Below, one piece after another: positions 24,340-34,474 of a DNA stretch of 64,000 bases (positions are counted from its first letter, which is position 1; the number at the start of each line of letters is the position of its first letter). Source of the DNA: an uncultured Sphingomonadaceae bacterium (GTDB taxonomy: Bacteria > Pseudomonadota > Alphaproteobacteria > Sphingomonadales > Sphingomonadaceae); NCBI GenBank assembly GCA_947488625.1, contig CANKZR010000001.1:310001-374000 (forward strand). The letters run 5' to 3'. The notes beneath the pieces are model-generated. The model was not told the origin of the DNA. It saw only the letters and a list, made by a program, of their open reading frames with translations, and ran no database searches. The position numbers and the translations under genes are program-made.

Positions 24340-25386
24340 TCAGGTGAGTTCGGCTTCGGCCTCGGACCTAGTTGCGCATCCGCCAGAGCAGCCGCCTTCG
24401 GCCCGCATGGGCTCCTCGCCCTGCATGGCCTTGAGGCCAAGGCGTTCGAACATCGCGGCATCGCTATCGTCGCCTGCATTGGGCGCGGTCAGCAGCTTTT
24501 CTCCGGTAAAGATGGAGTTCGCCCCCGCCATGAAGCACAGTGCCTGCGTGGCGTCGGACATGCTCTCTCGCCCGGCGGACAGGCGCACCATGCTCATCGG
24601 CATGCAGATGCGCGCCACCGCCACGGTGCGAACGAACTCTATATCGTCGATCTTGGCCATCGGCGTATCGGCCAGCATATCTCCCAGCGGCGTGCCTTTC
24701 ACCGGCACCAGTGCATTTACCGGCACGCTTTCCGGATGCCGTTCCAGCGTGGCCAGCGTGTGCACGAAGCCGACGCGATCGGCGCGCGTTTCACCCATGC
24801 CCACGATGCCGCCACTGCACACGTTGATTCCGGACTGGCGTACGTTTTCCAGCGTGGTCAGCCGGTCCTCGTACTTGCGGGTGGTGATCACGCGGTCGTA
24901 ATACTCGGGCCCCGTGTCGACATTGTGGTTGTAGTAATCGAGACCTGCCTCGGCCAGTTGCTCCGCCTGTGCCGGGGAAAGCATGCCCAGCGTCATGCAC
25001 GTTTCCAGCCCCATCTCGCGCACGCCCTTCACGATTTCCACGATCTTGGGCATGTCGCGATCCTTGGGATTGCGCCATGCGGCACCCATGCAGAAGCGCT
25101 GGCTGCCCGCGTCCTTGGCCTGCGCTGCCGATTGCAGCACCTGGCGCACGTCCATCAGCTTGGTCGCTTCCACCCCGCTGTCGGCATGGGCGCTTTGCGA
25201 GCAATAGCCGCAGTCTTCAGGGCAGCCGCCGGTCTTGATCGAGAGCAGCGTGCACAACTGCACCTCGTCCGGCTGGTGGTGTTCACGGTGCACGGTGGCG
25301 GCGCGAAACAGCAGTTCAGTAAAAGGCAGATCGAACAGATCGGCAATCTCTTCGCGGGTCCAGTCGGTGCGGATCATTGTTGGCAT
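24340..25386 (-). CDS. bioB: Biotin synthase
   Basis: This 348-aa radical SAM enzyme inserts sulfur into dethiobiotin. The cluster motif is C55-x3-C59-x2-C62 ([12 protein letters not shown]), followed by the BioB-specific [23 protein letters not shown] and [12 protein letters not shown] at 25386 and 25377 are both possible starts. It heads the bioBFDA operon; no bioC or bioH is nearby, so the pimeloyl branch must be supplied elsewhere. I see no BioR-type box in the upstream gap. Confidence 0.96.
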   Translation of the reverse strand: MPTMIRTDWTREEIADLFDLPFTELLFRAATVHREHHQPDEVQLCTLLSIKTGGCPEDCGYCSQSAHADSGVEATKLMDVRQVLQSAAQAKDAGSQRFCMGAAWRNPKDRDMPKIVEIVKGVREMGLETCMTLGMLSPAQAEQLAEAGLDYYNHNVDTGPEYYDRVITTRKYEDRLTTLENVRQSGINVCSGGIVGMGETRADRVGFVHTLATLERHPESVPVNALVPVKGTPLGDMLADTPMAKIDDIEFVRTVAVARICMPMSMVRLSAGRESMSDATQALCFMAGANSIFTGEKLLTAPNAGDDSDAAMFERLGLKAMQGEEPMRAEGGCSGGCATRSEAEAELT

Positions 25387-25697
25387 TTCCCGTATTCTCG
25401 CAGCCCTCGGAATGTAATGGGCGCGTGTCTGGGACCCTCCTTGGCAAAATGCGCAGCGCTCGTGAAGCGTCTGCGCGCAGGAAATTGATTGGGCAGCGCC
25501 GAAATCATTGAAATTGAGCCTCTGCATCATGGCATCGTGCCCGGAATGGCGCTGTTGCGACTTTTGGAATGAAAGACCTTTCGTGCAAACCCGCGCACAA
25601 GTGCGACGATGCATTTTATGCACCTGGTGGTGCGGATTTGGGGTTCGTTGCGCTGCGCGCAATGATGTAGGGCATTCAGCATCAAGGAGCATAGATC
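25387..25697. other. Divergent intergenic region bioB/cydA
   Basis: These 311 bases separate bioB (minus) from cydA (plus). A good ribosome site (AAGGAG) lies 10 bases before cydA. The stretch has no convincing ORF, no strong inverted repeat, no BioR-like TTATnnATAA and no EcfG box. Confidence 0.6.
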
Positions 25698-27158
25698 ATG
25701 TTCGACGGCCTCGATGCCCTGTTGCTGGCGCGGATACAGTTTGCCTTCACGGTAAGCTTCCACTTCTTCTTTCCCGCCTTCTCCATCGGTCTCGCCAGCT
25801 ATCTGGCGGTGCTCGAAGGGCTGTGGCTGAAAACCGGCAAGCAGATCTATCTCGACCTGTTCAAGTATTGGGTAAAGATCTTTGCCATCGCCTTTGCGAT
25901 GGGCGTCGTCTCGGGCATCGTGATGAGCTACCAGTTCGGCACCAACTGGTCTGTCTTCTCCGACCTTGCCGGCCCGGTGATCGGACCGCTGATGGCCTAC
26001 GAAGTGCTCACCGCCTTCTTCCTTGAAGCAGGCTTCCTCGGCGTGATGCTGTTCGGCATGAACAAGGTGGGCAAGAAACTGCATTTTGCCGCCACGCTGA
26101 TGGTGGCGCTGGGCACCTTCGTCTCGGCGTTCTGGATCCTTTCGGTCAACAGCTGGATGCATACGCCGACAGGGTTCGAGATGGGCGCAAACGGGCAGTA
26201 TCTGCCGGGCGAAAGCTGGCTGGCCATCATTTTCAACCCCAGCTTCCCCTATCGCCTGGTCCACACCGTGCTGGCCGCTTACCTTACCACGGCCTTCGTA
26301 GTGGGCGGGGTGGGTGCGTGGCACCTGTTGAAGGATCGCGCCAACCTCCATGCGCGCAAGATGTTCTCGATGGCCATGTGGATGGCCGCCATCGTCGCGC
26401 CGATGCAGATCGTGGCGGGCGACATGCACGGGCTCAATACAATGGAACACCAGCCGCAAAAGGTGATGGCGATGGAAGGGCACTACGAAAGCCATCCGGA
26501 CGGTGCGCCGCTCTACCTGTTCGGCATCCCCAACGACGAGGAGCAGCGGCTTGACTACGCTTTCGGCATTCCGAAGCTCTCCAGCCTGATCCTGAAGCAC
26601 GATCTGGATGCGCCGCTGGCGGGCCTCGATACCATTCCCGATGACGAACAGCCGCCGGTATTCATGGTGTTCTGGGCATTCCGCATCATGATCGCGATCG
26701 GCATGGGCATGATGGCGGTGGGCGTGTGGAGCCTGCTGGCCCGCTGGCGCGGAAAATTATACGACTGGCGCTGGCTGCACCGCGCCGCCCTGGTAATGTC
26801 GCCGTCTGGCTTTCTTGCCGTATTGTGCGGCTGGATCACTACCGAGGTCGGCCGCCAGCCGTACGTCATCTATAACCTGATGCGCACTTCCGATGCCGCT
26901 AGTCCGCTGGCCGCGCCTGCCGTCGCCACGTCGCTGCTGGCCTTCGTCATCGTCTATTTCGCGGTGTTCGGCGCAGGCGTATGGTATATCCTGCACCTGA
27001 TGCACGCCTCGCCGCATACGGGCGAACTGGGCGCTAAGCGTGGGGACAAAGGGCCGATCCGTACCGCAGGTATCACGCCGGGACCGACGCAGGATCCATC
27101 CGATCAGAGCACGCGCGATCTTTCAGGCACCAAGCACGAGCCGGAGGAGGCACCATGA
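25698..27158 (+). CDS. cydA: Cytochrome bd-type (CioA-like) ubiquinol oxidase subunit I
   Basis: The 486-aa polytopic membrane protein carries the haem b558/b595/d sites. Visible are the N-terminal RIQFAFTVSFHFFFP with haem ligand H22, LEAGFLGVMLFG, FNPSFPYRLVHTV, and GWITTEVGRQPYVIYNLMRT near the C-terminus. The periplasmic Q-loop between LNTMEHQPQK and PPVFMVFWAFR is short, typical of cyanide-insensitive CioA rather than E. coli-type CydA. It should oxidise ubiquinol at low oxygen or under stress. CydB follows with a four-base overlap. Confidence 0.95.
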   Translation: MFDGLDALLLARIQFAFTVSFHFFFPAFSIGLASYLAVLEGLWLKTGKQIYLDLFKYWVKIFAIAFAMGVVSGIVMSYQFGTNWSVFSDLAGPVIGPLMAYEVLTAFFLEAGFLGVMLFGMNKVGKKLHFAATLMVALGTFVSAFWILSVNSWMHTPTGFEMGANGQYLPGESWLAIIFNPSFPYRLVHTVLAAYLTTAFVVGGVGAWHLLKDRANLHARKMFSMAMWMAAIVAPMQIVAGDMHGLNTMEHQPQKVMAMEGHYESHPDGAPLYLFGIPNDEEQRLDYAFGIPKLSSLILKHDLDAPLAGLDTIPDDEQPPVFMVFWAFRIMIAIGMGMMAVGVWSLLARWRGKLYDWRWLHRAALVMSPSGFLAVLCGWITTEVGRQPYVIYNLMRTSDAASPLAAPAVATSLLAFVIVYFAVFGAGVWYILHLMHASPHTGELGAKRGDKGPIRTAGITPGPTQDPSDQSTRDLSGTKHEPEEAP

Positions 27159-28156
27159 ATATCGACCTGACGATCGTATGGGCCTTCATCATCGCCTTTG
27201 CCGTGTTCGCCTATGTAGTCATGGACGGCTTCGACCTTGGCATCGGCATCCTCTTCCCCACCTTTGCGCCGGGGCGGGAACGGGATCGGGCGATGAATTC
27301 GATTGCGCCTGTCTGGGATGGTAACGAGACATGGCTCGTGCTGGGCGGCGGCGGCTTGTTCGCCGCCTTCCCGCTAGCCTATGCCGTCATCCTGCCCGCC
27401 ACTTATCCGCTGATCATCGCCATGTTGCTGGGCCTCGTCTTCCGGGGGGTGGCGTTCGAATATCGCTGGCGTGATCCGTCGCATCGCGCGTTCTGGGACG
27501 GGGCATTTACGCTGGGCAGCCTGGTGGCCGCCATGGCGCAGGGGATGACGCTGGGCGCCCTGCTGCAGGGTATCGAGGTAGAGGGCCGTTCCTACGCCGG
27601 AAGCTGGTTCGACTGGTTGACGCCTTATACGCTGCTTACCGGCCTTGGAACCGTGGCGGGCTATGCCCTGCTTGGCGCGACCTGGCTGATCTGGAAACTG
27701 GACGGCGAAGCGCAGGCCCACGCCCGCAAGCTGGCAAAGCGCGCTGCATGGGGCACCTTGGCATTGATGGGTGCGGTGAGCGTCTACAACGTGGCTCTGA
27801 ATGCCGAATATGCAGAGCGCTGGCTGAGCGCGCCGGAAATCTACTTCGCCGCGCCCGTGCCGATCCTGACTGCCGTGGCCGCCATCGTGTTGCTCCGTTC
27901 GTTGACGGTGGATCGTCATTCCAAGCCGTTCTGGCTGGCCCTGCTGCTGTTCTTCTTCGGCATGGCGGGGCTGGGCGTGACCATCTGGCCATTCGTCGTG
28001 CCGCCCGATGTCACCATCTGGGATGCGGCTGCGCCCGAACGCAGCCAGATCTTCATGCTGGTGGGCTTTGCCATCACTATGCCCCTGATCATCGCCTATA
28101 CCGCATGGGCGTACTGGGTCTTTCGCGGGAAGGTGGAAGACGAGGGGTATCACTGA
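27155..28156 (+). CDS. cydB: Cytochrome bd ubiquinol oxidase subunit II
   Basis: The 333-aa membrane protein opens VWAFIIAFAVFAYVVMDGFDLGIGILFP and has WDGNETWLVLGGGGLFAAFP, both diagnostic of CydB/CioB, then about eight membrane helices. It pairs with CydA to stabilise the haem pocket. Its start overlaps the cydA stop (ATGA), and the stop overlaps the small-subunit start (TGATG). Confidence 0.95.
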   Translation: MNIDLTIVWAFIIAFAVFAYVVMDGFDLGIGILFPTFAPGRERDRAMNSIAPVWDGNETWLVLGGGGLFAAFPLAYAVILPATYPLIIAMLLGLVFRGVAFEYRWRDPSHRAFWDGAFTLGSLVAAMAQGMTLGALLQGIEVEGRSYAGSWFDWLTPYTLLTGLGTVAGYALLGATWLIWKLDGEAQAHARKLAKRAAWGTLALMGAVSVYNVALNAEYAERWLSAPEIYFAAPVPILTAVAAIVLLRSLTVDRHSKPFWLALLLFFFGMAGLGVTIWPFVVPPDVTIWDAAAPERSQIFMLVGFAITMPLIIAYTAWAYWVFRGKVEDEGYH

Positions 28157-28317
28157 TGCGCGTCGATGGCGAAGCCGAATCCCACGTTGAAGAGCCTGCG
28201 ACGCAGGCGCCTGAGCCCCTGTGGAAGCGCCTGGCGTGGATGGTCGCGATCTGGCTGGGCAGCGTTACCGTGCTGGGCGCGGTGGCCACGGTGATCCGTT
28301 GGTGGCTTTCTCCCTAG
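28156..28317 (+). CDS. DUF2474 small membrane subunit of the bd oxidase
   Basis: The 53-aa protein begins with a short acidic segment, then EPLWKRLAWMVAIWLGSVTVLGAVATVIRW, a single membrane helix with the PLWKRL start typical of DUF2474. These miniproteins are encoded directly after cioAB and are thought to play the role CydX plays in other oxidases. ATG 28156 overlaps the cydB stop. Confidence 0.88.
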   Translation: MRVDGEAESHVEEPATQAPEPLWKRLAWMVAIWLGSVTVLGAVATVIRWWLSP

Positions 28318-28387
28318 GGTTGGTCCTTTAATTCTTTTGTGCGAAGGCCTACCTCCCGCTGTCGATAGCCAACAAGGGGAATACTGC

Positions 28388-29308
28388 GTGGCAGACAAGC
28401 CTGACGAGACGGACCACGACCTTCAAGACCACAAGTTCTACCACGCAGACATGGAAGCAGGCTTTGCCGATTCCATGGATGACGATACGCCGCAGACGCG
28501 CCATCCCGCCTATCGCCTCGCCTTCCGCGACGAGGACTTTCTCCTGCGCGAGGAACTGCGTCCGATCCGTTTCCAGCTCGAATTGCTGAAACCAACCATG
28601 GTGCTGGACGAGGCGCGCGTCGGCTCCACGCTGGTAATGTACGGCTCTGCCCGCATTCCGCCTCCCGAAGCGACTGAAGAGGCGCTGAAACAGGCTGAGA
28701 ACCTGCCTGAAGACGAGGCGCTGGTGGTTCGCAACCTGGCCAAGAAGGCGAAGTATTACGCCGAGGCCTATCGTCTTTCGCGCATGGTCAGCGAAAAGGC
28801 CATCGTCGAGGATGGCAAGCGGCAATTCGTGGTGTGTTCGGGCGGTGGTCCGTCAATCATGGAGGCTGCCAATCGCGGCGCCAGCGATGCTGGCGGAGAG
28901 AGCATCGGTCTAAATATCATCCTGCCGCATGAGCAGGCGCCCAATCCCTATGTCACGCCGTACCTCTCGCTCAACTTCCATTACTTCGCTCTCAGGAAGA
29001 TGCACTTCCTGATGCGCGCGCGTGCCGTTGCCGTGTTCCCCGGCGGGTTTGGCACGTTTGACGAGACGTTCGAACTGCTGACCCTGATCCAGACCGGCAA
29101 GATGAAGCCGATCCCCGTCCTGCTGTTCGGCAAGGAATTCTGGAACCGGGTGATCAATCTGGAAGCGCTGGCCGAGGAAGGCACGATCTCGAAAAAGGAC
29201 CTCGATCTCATTACCTGGTGCGAAACCGCCGAGGAGGGTTGGGAAGCGATCCGCGAGTTCTACTGCCTGAAGGAAAACGGCGTAGTGGGAACAGACTGCG
29301 AAGATTGA
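28388..29308 (+). CDS. LOG family (TIGR00730-like) Rossmann-fold protein
   Basis: The 306-aa protein contains the LOG signature PGGFGTFDETFE together with VMYGSARIP and VVCSGGGPSIMEAANRGA. LOG proteins release bases from nucleoside 5'-monophosphates (cytokinin-activating phosphoribohydrolase activity in some), though many bacterial members are uncharacterised. About 70 acidic/polar residues precede the domain, longer than minimal LOG proteins. The GTG at 28388 is preferred, with GGGG upstream; an ATG frame from 28337 adds unlikely residues. Confidence 0.85.
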   Translation: MADKPDETDHDLQDHKFYHADMEAGFADSMDDDTPQTRHPAYRLAFRDEDFLLREELRPIRFQLELLKPTMVLDEARVGSTLVMYGSARIPPPEATEEALKQAENLPEDEALVVRNLAKKAKYYAEAYRLSRMVSEKAIVEDGKRQFVVCSGGGPSIMEAANRGASDAGGESIGLNIILPHEQAPNPYVTPYLSLNFHYFALRKMHFLMRARAVAVFPGGFGTFDETFELLTLIQTGKMKPIPVLLFGKEFWNRVINLEALAEEGTISKKDLDLITWCETAEEGWEAIREFYCLKENGVVGTDCED

Positions 29309-29428
29309 TGCCCGGCGGTTGGACGCATTCGCATCGTGGGCATCCTGCAGACAAGACTCCGGCGCCAACATCACGCCGCCCGCAGTGCAGCGTGATGTGG
29401 CGCCGAAGGTCGGTACGCTCGATAATTG

Positions 29429-29926
29429 TCAGGAGCGTGCAGGCACCATCGTAACGGCCAGCATTTGCGGGTCGAGTTCGCCCGAAGCGATCATGGTGGC
29501 AGTTTCCTCTGCCACACGCTCGGCCAGCCTTTCGGCTTCCCGCTCGCTGGTGGCAAAGATGATGTTCAGCAACACTGCCTGACCGCCATCGGTGGAATGA
29601 CGCGGCGATCCCAGGCCGTGCAGGCGAGTGACGGCCCGTACGGCTGCCAGATCCATTCTGCGGTCACCGGAATTTTCGAAAATGGAAACCTGTTCGGCTT
29701 CCCCGCTGCCGTTGGCCACGAAGCGGACCTTCACGACACCTGACTGGCGCGCGCCGCCCGGATAGCTCACTCGGTCGAGCTCCCGCTCGAGCCTGTGACC
29801 AAGGGTGGTTACGAATGCATCCTCGCTGGGCTCCACGATGATGTTTCTCTCTTGCGCATAGTCCTGCGCATAGAGCGGGGTGCCTAGCATGGCGGTTGCG
29901 ATTGCGATTGAGACGAGTTTCTTCAT
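29429..29926 (-). CDS. Secreted TonB C-terminal-domain-like protein
   Basis: The 165-aa protein has a signal peptide ending near TPLYAQ and a TonB-like segment, YPGGARQSGVVKVRFVANGSGEAEQVSIFENSGDRRMDLAAVRAV, where the V-x-V-x-F and S-x2-LD-x-AA pattern of energy transducers is evident. It lacks a membrane anchor and Pro-rich linker, so it is a free periplasmic version instead of a working TonB. The C-terminal 50 residues are acidic and helical. Function unknown. Confidence 0.75.
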   Translation of the reverse strand: MKKLVSIAIATAMLGTPLYAQDYAQERNIIVEPSEDAFVTTLGHRLERELDRVSYPGGARQSGVVKVRFVANGSGEAEQVSIFENSGDRRMDLAAVRAVTRLHGLGSPRHSTDGGQAVLLNIIFATSEREAERLAERVAEETATMIASGELDPQMLAVTMVPARS

Positions 29927-30288
29927 TGGATCATCCTTCCCTAGAGTGGATGATCGGCCACAGTTTAAAGCGCGCCCAGCGCGACCTTTTATATATGGGC
30001 GTGTTTGACCTAAGGTCGATCACATCGGTGGGCGACTGCGGCTCGCTCCCGACCGGGCTTTACTTGGCCTAAATTATGGCAACATTGTGCCTATCGCAAA
30101 GATAGAACGAATTCGATTGTGTAATCGCCCTTTAGTTCTTGGTTAACGCAATAACATTCACGTCAACTTGTTGGGAGTTACCCTAATTGGAAGGAATGGA
30201 CCAAGGTCCATGTAGGCGGCTTTAAATCGCCCGGTTTCGGGAGTTGCTAAGAATGGCGACTCGAGAAACTTTAGATGGATCGGCCAGG
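29927..30288. other. AT-rich gap with CtrA-like box and short leader frames
   Basis: No substantial gene is present. On the plus strand a TTAG-N7-TTAAC sequence (30132-30147) is one base off the CtrA consensus TTAA-N7-TTAAC. Downstream, a well-placed GGAAGGA precedes a nine-codon frame (30196-30225), and GGGAG precedes an ATG at 30253 whose frame runs antisense into thiD. This may be the stub of a lost plus-strand gene. The minus-strand side holds the leader of the TonB-like gene. Confidence 0.45.
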
Positions 30289-31041
30289 CTACCGCACCGC
30301 CTGATGCCCCAATGGCCCGCTGCCAAAGCCAAAGCCAGGTGCGCTTTTCAGTGCCTCCCGCACGAACAGGCGGCCACCGCCGATGGCCTGTTCCAGCTCC
30401 AGCCCGTGACCAAGACCTGTCGCGATTGCGCTGGAGAGGGTGCATCCGGTGCCGTGGGTATGTTTCGTGACGATACGCGCATCGTTCCAAACCGTATCCT
30501 TCGTATCGGGCCGCACGAGACGGTCCTCAACCATGGGCCCATCGGCATCGCCGCCCTTGGCCAGGTAGGCAACACCGCGCGCTGTCATACCGGCCGCGCC
30601 GCCCAGTGCTTCCAACTCGAGAACATTGGGCGTGGTGATCGTGGCAAGTTCCATCAGCCATTCGAACACTTCGATGGTTGCATCATCTGCCAGTACGCTG
30701 CCGCTGGTTGCTACCATCACCGGGTCGAAGACGATGGGCTTGCCCAGCTCCTCGAGGCGGTCTGCGACGACTTCGGCAATGTCGGCGCTGCCTAGCATGC
30801 CGATCTTCACCGCATCCGCGCCGATATCTTCCAGGCATGCGTCGATTTGTGCTGCAACCATGTCGGGCGATAGCGCCTCGACCAGCGAAACACCGCGAGT
30901 GTTCTGTGCGGTAACGGCAGTGATGGCAGTCATCGCATAGCCGCCCAGCATCGTGATGGTCTTGATGTCGGCCTGTATCCCGGCCCCGCCCGAGCTATCG
31001 GAGCCAGCGATGGCGAGGATACGGGGCGGGCGGGCGCTCAT
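30289..31041 (-). CDS. thiD: Hydroxymethylpyrimidine (phosphate) kinase ThiD
   Basis: The 250-aa ribokinase-fold enzyme phosphorylates HMP and HMP-P for thiamin synthesis or salvage. Diagnostic motifs are ILAIAGSDSSGGAGIQADIKT at the N-terminus, VFDPVMVATSG, TTPNVLELEAL and the C-terminal anion hole HTHGTGCTLSSAIA. It begins four bases after glmM and is probably in the same transcript. Other thiamin genes are not in view. Confidence 0.94.
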   Translation of the reverse strand: MSARPPRILAIAGSDSSGGAGIQADIKTITMLGGYAMTAITAVTAQNTRGVSLVEALSPDMVAAQIDACLEDIGADAVKIGMLGSADIAEVVADRLEELGKPIVFDPVMVATSGSVLADDATIEVFEWLMELATITTPNVLELEALGGAAGMTARGVAYLAKGGDADGPMVEDRLVRPDTKDTVWNDARIVTKHTHGTGCTLSSAIATGLGHGLELEQAIGGGRLFVREALKSAPGFGFGSGPLGHQAVR

Positions 31042-31045
31042 GCGA

Positions 31046-32383
31046 TCAGATCGCCTCGCGCACCGCGTCGCAGATGCTGTCCACCACGCGTTCCACCTGG
31101 GCCTCGTCGTCGCCTTCGGCCATGACACGGATCAGCGGTTCGGTGCCCGACTTCCGGATCACCAGGCGGCCATTGCCGCCCAGTTCGCCCTTCGCCGCTG
31201 CGATAGCGTCCTTCACGCTCTGCTCATCCAGCGGATCGCCGCTTTCATAACGTACGTTCTTCAACAGCTGCGGCACGGGATCGAACAGATGCAGCACTTC
31301 GCTCGCAGGCTTTCCCGTACGTACCAGCGCGGCGAGCACCTGCAGCGCCGCGACCGTACCATCGCCGGTGGTGGCGTGGTCCAGCAGGATCATGTGGCCC
31401 GACTGTTCCCCACCGACATTATAGCCACCCGATTTCATCGCGCCGAGCACGTAGCGGTCGCCCACCTTGGTGCGCACCAGTTCCAGCCCCTTGTCGGCCA
31501 TGAAGCGTTCCAGGCCCAGGTTCGACATGACCGTGGCCACCACGCCGCCGCCCTTCAACCGGCCATCCATGGCCCAACGGCTGCCGATCAGGGCCATGAT
31601 CTGGTCACCGTCGACGGTGCGGCCTTTCTCGTCGATCACGATAAGGCGGTCGGCATCCCCATCCAATGCGATACCGATGTCCGCGCCTTCTTCCACGACG
31701 CGCTTCTGTATCGCTTCAAGGTGGGTGGAGCCGACCCCGGCATTGATATTGAGCCCATTGGGGGAGACGCCCATGGCGATGACCTCCGCTCCCAGTTCCC
31801 AGATTACCGTTGGGGTGACATCGTAAGCTGCACCGTGCGCGCAATCGATGACGATCTTCAGTCCGTCGAGCCGGCAGTCCTCCGGCAGTGACTGTTTCAC
31901 CGCATGGATGTAGCGTCCCGCCACATCGTCGATCCGTCGCGCCCGGCCTATGGCATCGCCTTCCGCCAAGGTCTGCTCTTCGGCCATGGCAGCCTCAATC
32001 GCTTCCTCGTCCTCGTCCGAGAGCTTGAAGCCGTCGGGTCCGAACAGCTTGATGCCGTTATCGTCGTACGGGTTGTGACTGGCGGATATCATGACGCCGA
32101 TATCGGCGCGCATCTCGCGCGTCAGCATGGCGACCGCCGGGGTGGGCAACGGCCCTGTCATGATAACATCCATGCCCACGCTGGTGAAACCCGCTACCAG
32201 CGCATTTTCCATCATGTAGCCCGATAGCCGCGTATCCTTGCCTATCACCACGCGATGCCTGTGTGTGCCGCGCTGGAAGTGGATGCCGGCAGCCTGTCCT
32301 ACCTTCATGGCGGTGGCGGCATTCAACTTTCTGCCATTGGCGCGGCCACGAATGCCGTCGGTGCCGAAATAGGAGCGTGCCAT
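31046..32383 (-). CDS. glmM: Phosphoglucosamine mutase
   Basis: The 445-aa enzyme interconverts glucosamine-6- and -1-phosphate for peptidoglycan and LPS precursors. The [11 protein letters not shown] opening, active-site S102 in [14 protein letters not shown], metal loop DGDADR and phosphate-binding [12 protein letters not shown] are all present, and the length is standard. The ATG at 32383 begins right at the conserved N-terminus; the frame upstream is not conserved-looking. Confidence 0.97.
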   Translation of the reverse strand: MARSYFGTDGIRGRANGRKLNAATAMKVGQAAGIHFQRGTHRHRVVIGKDTRLSGYMMENALVAGFTSVGMDVIMTGPLPTPAVAMLTREMRADIGVMISASHNPYDDNGIKLFGPDGFKLSDEDEEAIEAAMAEEQTLAEGDAIGRARRIDDVAGRYIHAVKQSLPEDCRLDGLKIVIDCAHGAAYDVTPTVIWELGAEVIAMGVSPNGLNINAGVGSTHLEAIQKRVVEEGADIGIALDGDADRLIVIDEKGRTVDGDQIMALIGSRWAMDGRLKGGGVVATVMSNLGLERFMADKGLELVRTKVGDRYVLGAMKSGGYNVGGEQSGHMILLDHATTGDGTVAALQVLAALVRTGKPASEVLHLFDPVPQLLKNVRYESGDPLDEQSVKDAIAAAKGELGGNGRLVIRKSGTEPLIRVMAEGDDEAQVERVVDSICDAVREAI

Positions 32384-32559
32384 AGTCTTCCTCGTGTCTG
32401 CCTCTGGGCTTGCCAACGGGCCATGCCGCCATTCGTGCCTCTTGTCACGGGGGGAGCCGATGGCCATGTCGTCCTCTGCGAATTTAATGTGCAATCCTGC
32501 AACGACCCGCAGCCTCGCGCATTGGTTACATGAAGACCGACAAACAGGAGTATTCGAAT

Positions 32560-33171
32560 ATGGCCTTTTCCCTGACACCGCTACCTTTCGACAAGGAAGC
32601 GATTGCCCCGGCGATCACCGCCGAGACTTTCAGCTATCACCACGGCAAGCACCACCAGGCCTATGTCGACAAGACCAACAAGGCGATCGAGGGCACGGCC
32701 CACGCCGACAAGTCACTGGAAGAGGTCATCGCGGCCTCGCGCGGTAGCGACCAGGGCCTGTTCAACAATTCCGCGCAGACGTGGAATCACGGCTTCTACT
32801 GGCATTCGCTGACGCCTTCCACCAGCGGCCCCTCGGGCGATCTGTCCTCGAAGATCGACGAAGCATTCGGCTCGCTCGACGCGCTGAAGGACGAATTGAA
32901 ATCCAAGGGCGCCGGCCACTTCGCCAGCGGTTGGGTATGGCTGGCGGAAAAGGGCGGCAAGCTCTCCGTCGAAGACAGCCACGATGCCGACACGCTGGCC
33001 GACAGCGACTTCAACCCGCTGCTGGTGATCGATCTGTGGGAACATGCCTATTACCTCGACCACCAGAATGCCCGTCCGAGCTATCTTGACGCAGTCGTGG
33101 ACGGACATCTGAATTGGGACTTCGCCGCCGACAATCTTTCGCGCGGCAGCACTTGGCAGTATCCCGGCTAA
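32560..33171 (+). CDS. sodB: Superoxide dismutase (Fe/Mn family, probably Fe)
   Basis: The 203-aa protein has the four metal ligands of the family: the [10 protein letters not shown] region, QTWNHGFYW, and [10 protein letters not shown]. The [12 protein letters not shown] segment and overall length resemble cytosolic FeSOD of alphaproteobacteria; metal choice cannot be settled by eye. AGGAG lies nine bases before the ATG. It diverges from glmM and ends just before a strong terminator. Confidence 0.95.
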   Translation: MAFSLTPLPFDKEAIAPAITAETFSYHHGKHHQAYVDKTNKAIEGTAHADKSLEEVIAASRGSDQGLFNNSAQTWNHGFYWHSLTPSTSGPSGDLSSKIDEAFGSLDALKDELKSKGAGHFASGWVWLAEKGGKLSVEDSHDADTLADSDFNPLLVIDLWEHAYYLDHQNARPSYLDAVVDGHLNWDFAADNLSRGSTWQYPG

Positions 33172-33196
33172 CCAAGCCGAGAAGTTGCACGAAAGC

Positions 33197-33233
33197 AGGC
33201 CTGCAACCCTTAAGGGTTGCAGGCCTTTTCTTT
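33197..33233 (+). terminator. Rho-independent terminator after sodB
   Basis: A perfect 14-bp stem (AGGCCTGCAACCCT with its complement, two-base centre) is followed by TTTTCTTT. Its symmetry may also let it stop the convergent permease transcript. Confidence 0.9.
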
Positions 33234-33248
33234 GCAGGATCAGAGCCC

Positions 33249-34406
33249 TTATTCCTCGTTCGAAAGATCGAGTATATTGGTTTCGAAAAGCGGTTCCCCG
33301 AACAGGAAGCCGATCAGATTGGGGCGACCCAGATGATCGACCAGTGCCGTAAGCGTCAGCAGGATCGGCACGGAGAGCAAGGCGCCCGTCACCCCCCATA
33401 TCCATCCGAAATAGGACAGGGCCAACAGGATCAGCACCGGGTTCATGGTAAAGCGCGCGCCCAGCACTGTGGGCGTCACGACGTTTGCCTCTACCGTGTG
33501 AAGCGCGAGATAGGCAGCCGCCGGTACCAGCCCCACGACCACCGCGTCCGCCGATCCGATGCCGAACAGGCCCAGCAGCACGACCATCATGAGCGGGCCG
33601 ACATAGGGAATGAAATTGAGCAGCGCGGCCAATCCGCCCCACATGATCGGCGCTTCCAGCCCCATGATCCAGGCTCCCAGCGCCACGATGATGCCAACGC
33701 CTGTGTTGATGAGGCCGACGGTCAGGATGTAGGCCGCCACCCTGTCCTGCACCTCGCGGATGGCGCGCGCCGCCTTCAGGCTGGCACCGACCTGCTGGCG
33801 CTCCAGCAACAGTCGGCGGCGAAGACGAATGCGCGCCTCGATCATGAAGAAGGCGAGGAGGAAAGTCAGCAGCACCTCGAGCACGACCGTGGGCGTGGCA
33901 AAGGCCAGTTCTTCCAGCATCGTGGGCCCGGCCAGCACGACCTGCTGGGCCTGTTCGCCCCCGGTCAGCGCCGCCAGGTTTTCATTCAGTTCTCCCACCC
34001 ACGCAAACGCCAGTTGCAGGTCGGAGAAATGCCGTCCGACCTGCTCGGCCATTGCCGGAATATCGTCATACAGCGAAACTGCCGGGCCAAGCACCGCGCT
34101 GAATGCCAGGGCAAGTACGGCGAAAAACACCAGCAGGGCGAGAATGGAAGCGAGGAAATTGGGCAGCCACGTTGCCAGTTTGTCTGCCAGCGGGGACAGG
34201 ATGATCGTAAGGATAAGCGCCGCCACCAGCGGCAGGAACACCACCGAGCCGATCGAAAGGACGAATGGCAGGGCCAGGAAAAGGCCGATCGCCATCAGAA
34301 CCACCAAGGCCGAGATGAGACGCAGTTCCTGCGCCGCAAGCGTCATTCTGCGGCTGCGACCTTTCGGTTTTTCTGCGCTATCCTCCTCGGCGCCCATCGT
34401 TTGCAC
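33249..34406 (-). CDS. AI-2E family (PerM/TqsA-like) membrane transporter
   Basis: The 385-aa protein has about eight membrane helices, a charged N-terminus, a large loop after the third helix (LYDDIPAMAEQVGRHF) and the family's C-terminal GLAALLNFIPYVGPL and PTVLGARFTMNPVLILLAL signatures. Members include TqsA (autoinducer-2 export) and Na+/H+ antiporters, so the substrate is open. It converges on sodB and lies downstream of ecfG with a 68-base gap. Confidence 0.88.
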   Translation of the reverse strand: MQTMGAEEDSAEKPKGRSRRMTLAAQELRLISALVVLMAIGLFLALPFVLSIGSVVFLPLVAALILTIILSPLADKLATWLPNFLASILALLVFFAVLALAFSAVLGPAVSLYDDIPAMAEQVGRHFSDLQLAFAWVGELNENLAALTGGEQAQQVVLAGPTMLEELAFATPTVVLEVLLTFLLAFFMIEARIRLRRRLLLERQQVGASLKAARAIREVQDRVAAYILTVGLINTGVGIIVALGAWIMGLEAPIMWGGLAALLNFIPYVGPLMMVVLLGLFGIGSADAVVVGLVPAAAYLALHTVEANVVTPTVLGARFTMNPVLILLALSYFGWIWGVTGALLSVPILLTLTALVDHLGRPNLIGFLFGEPLFETNILDLSNEE

Positions 34407-34474
34407 TGACTTTCTTCTGCGGAACCGCTGGCGACATGTTCCATTGCGTGATCGCGATCAGGTGGCCGGCCGGA

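Noticed and set aside
25386-25692. Longer bioB start at 25692
   Set aside because: Added residues show no biotin-synthase similarity and run through the divergent promoter region.
34407-34474. GGAAC near 34419 as an EcfG promoter
   Set aside because: No CGTT/GTT lies 16-17 bases downstream.
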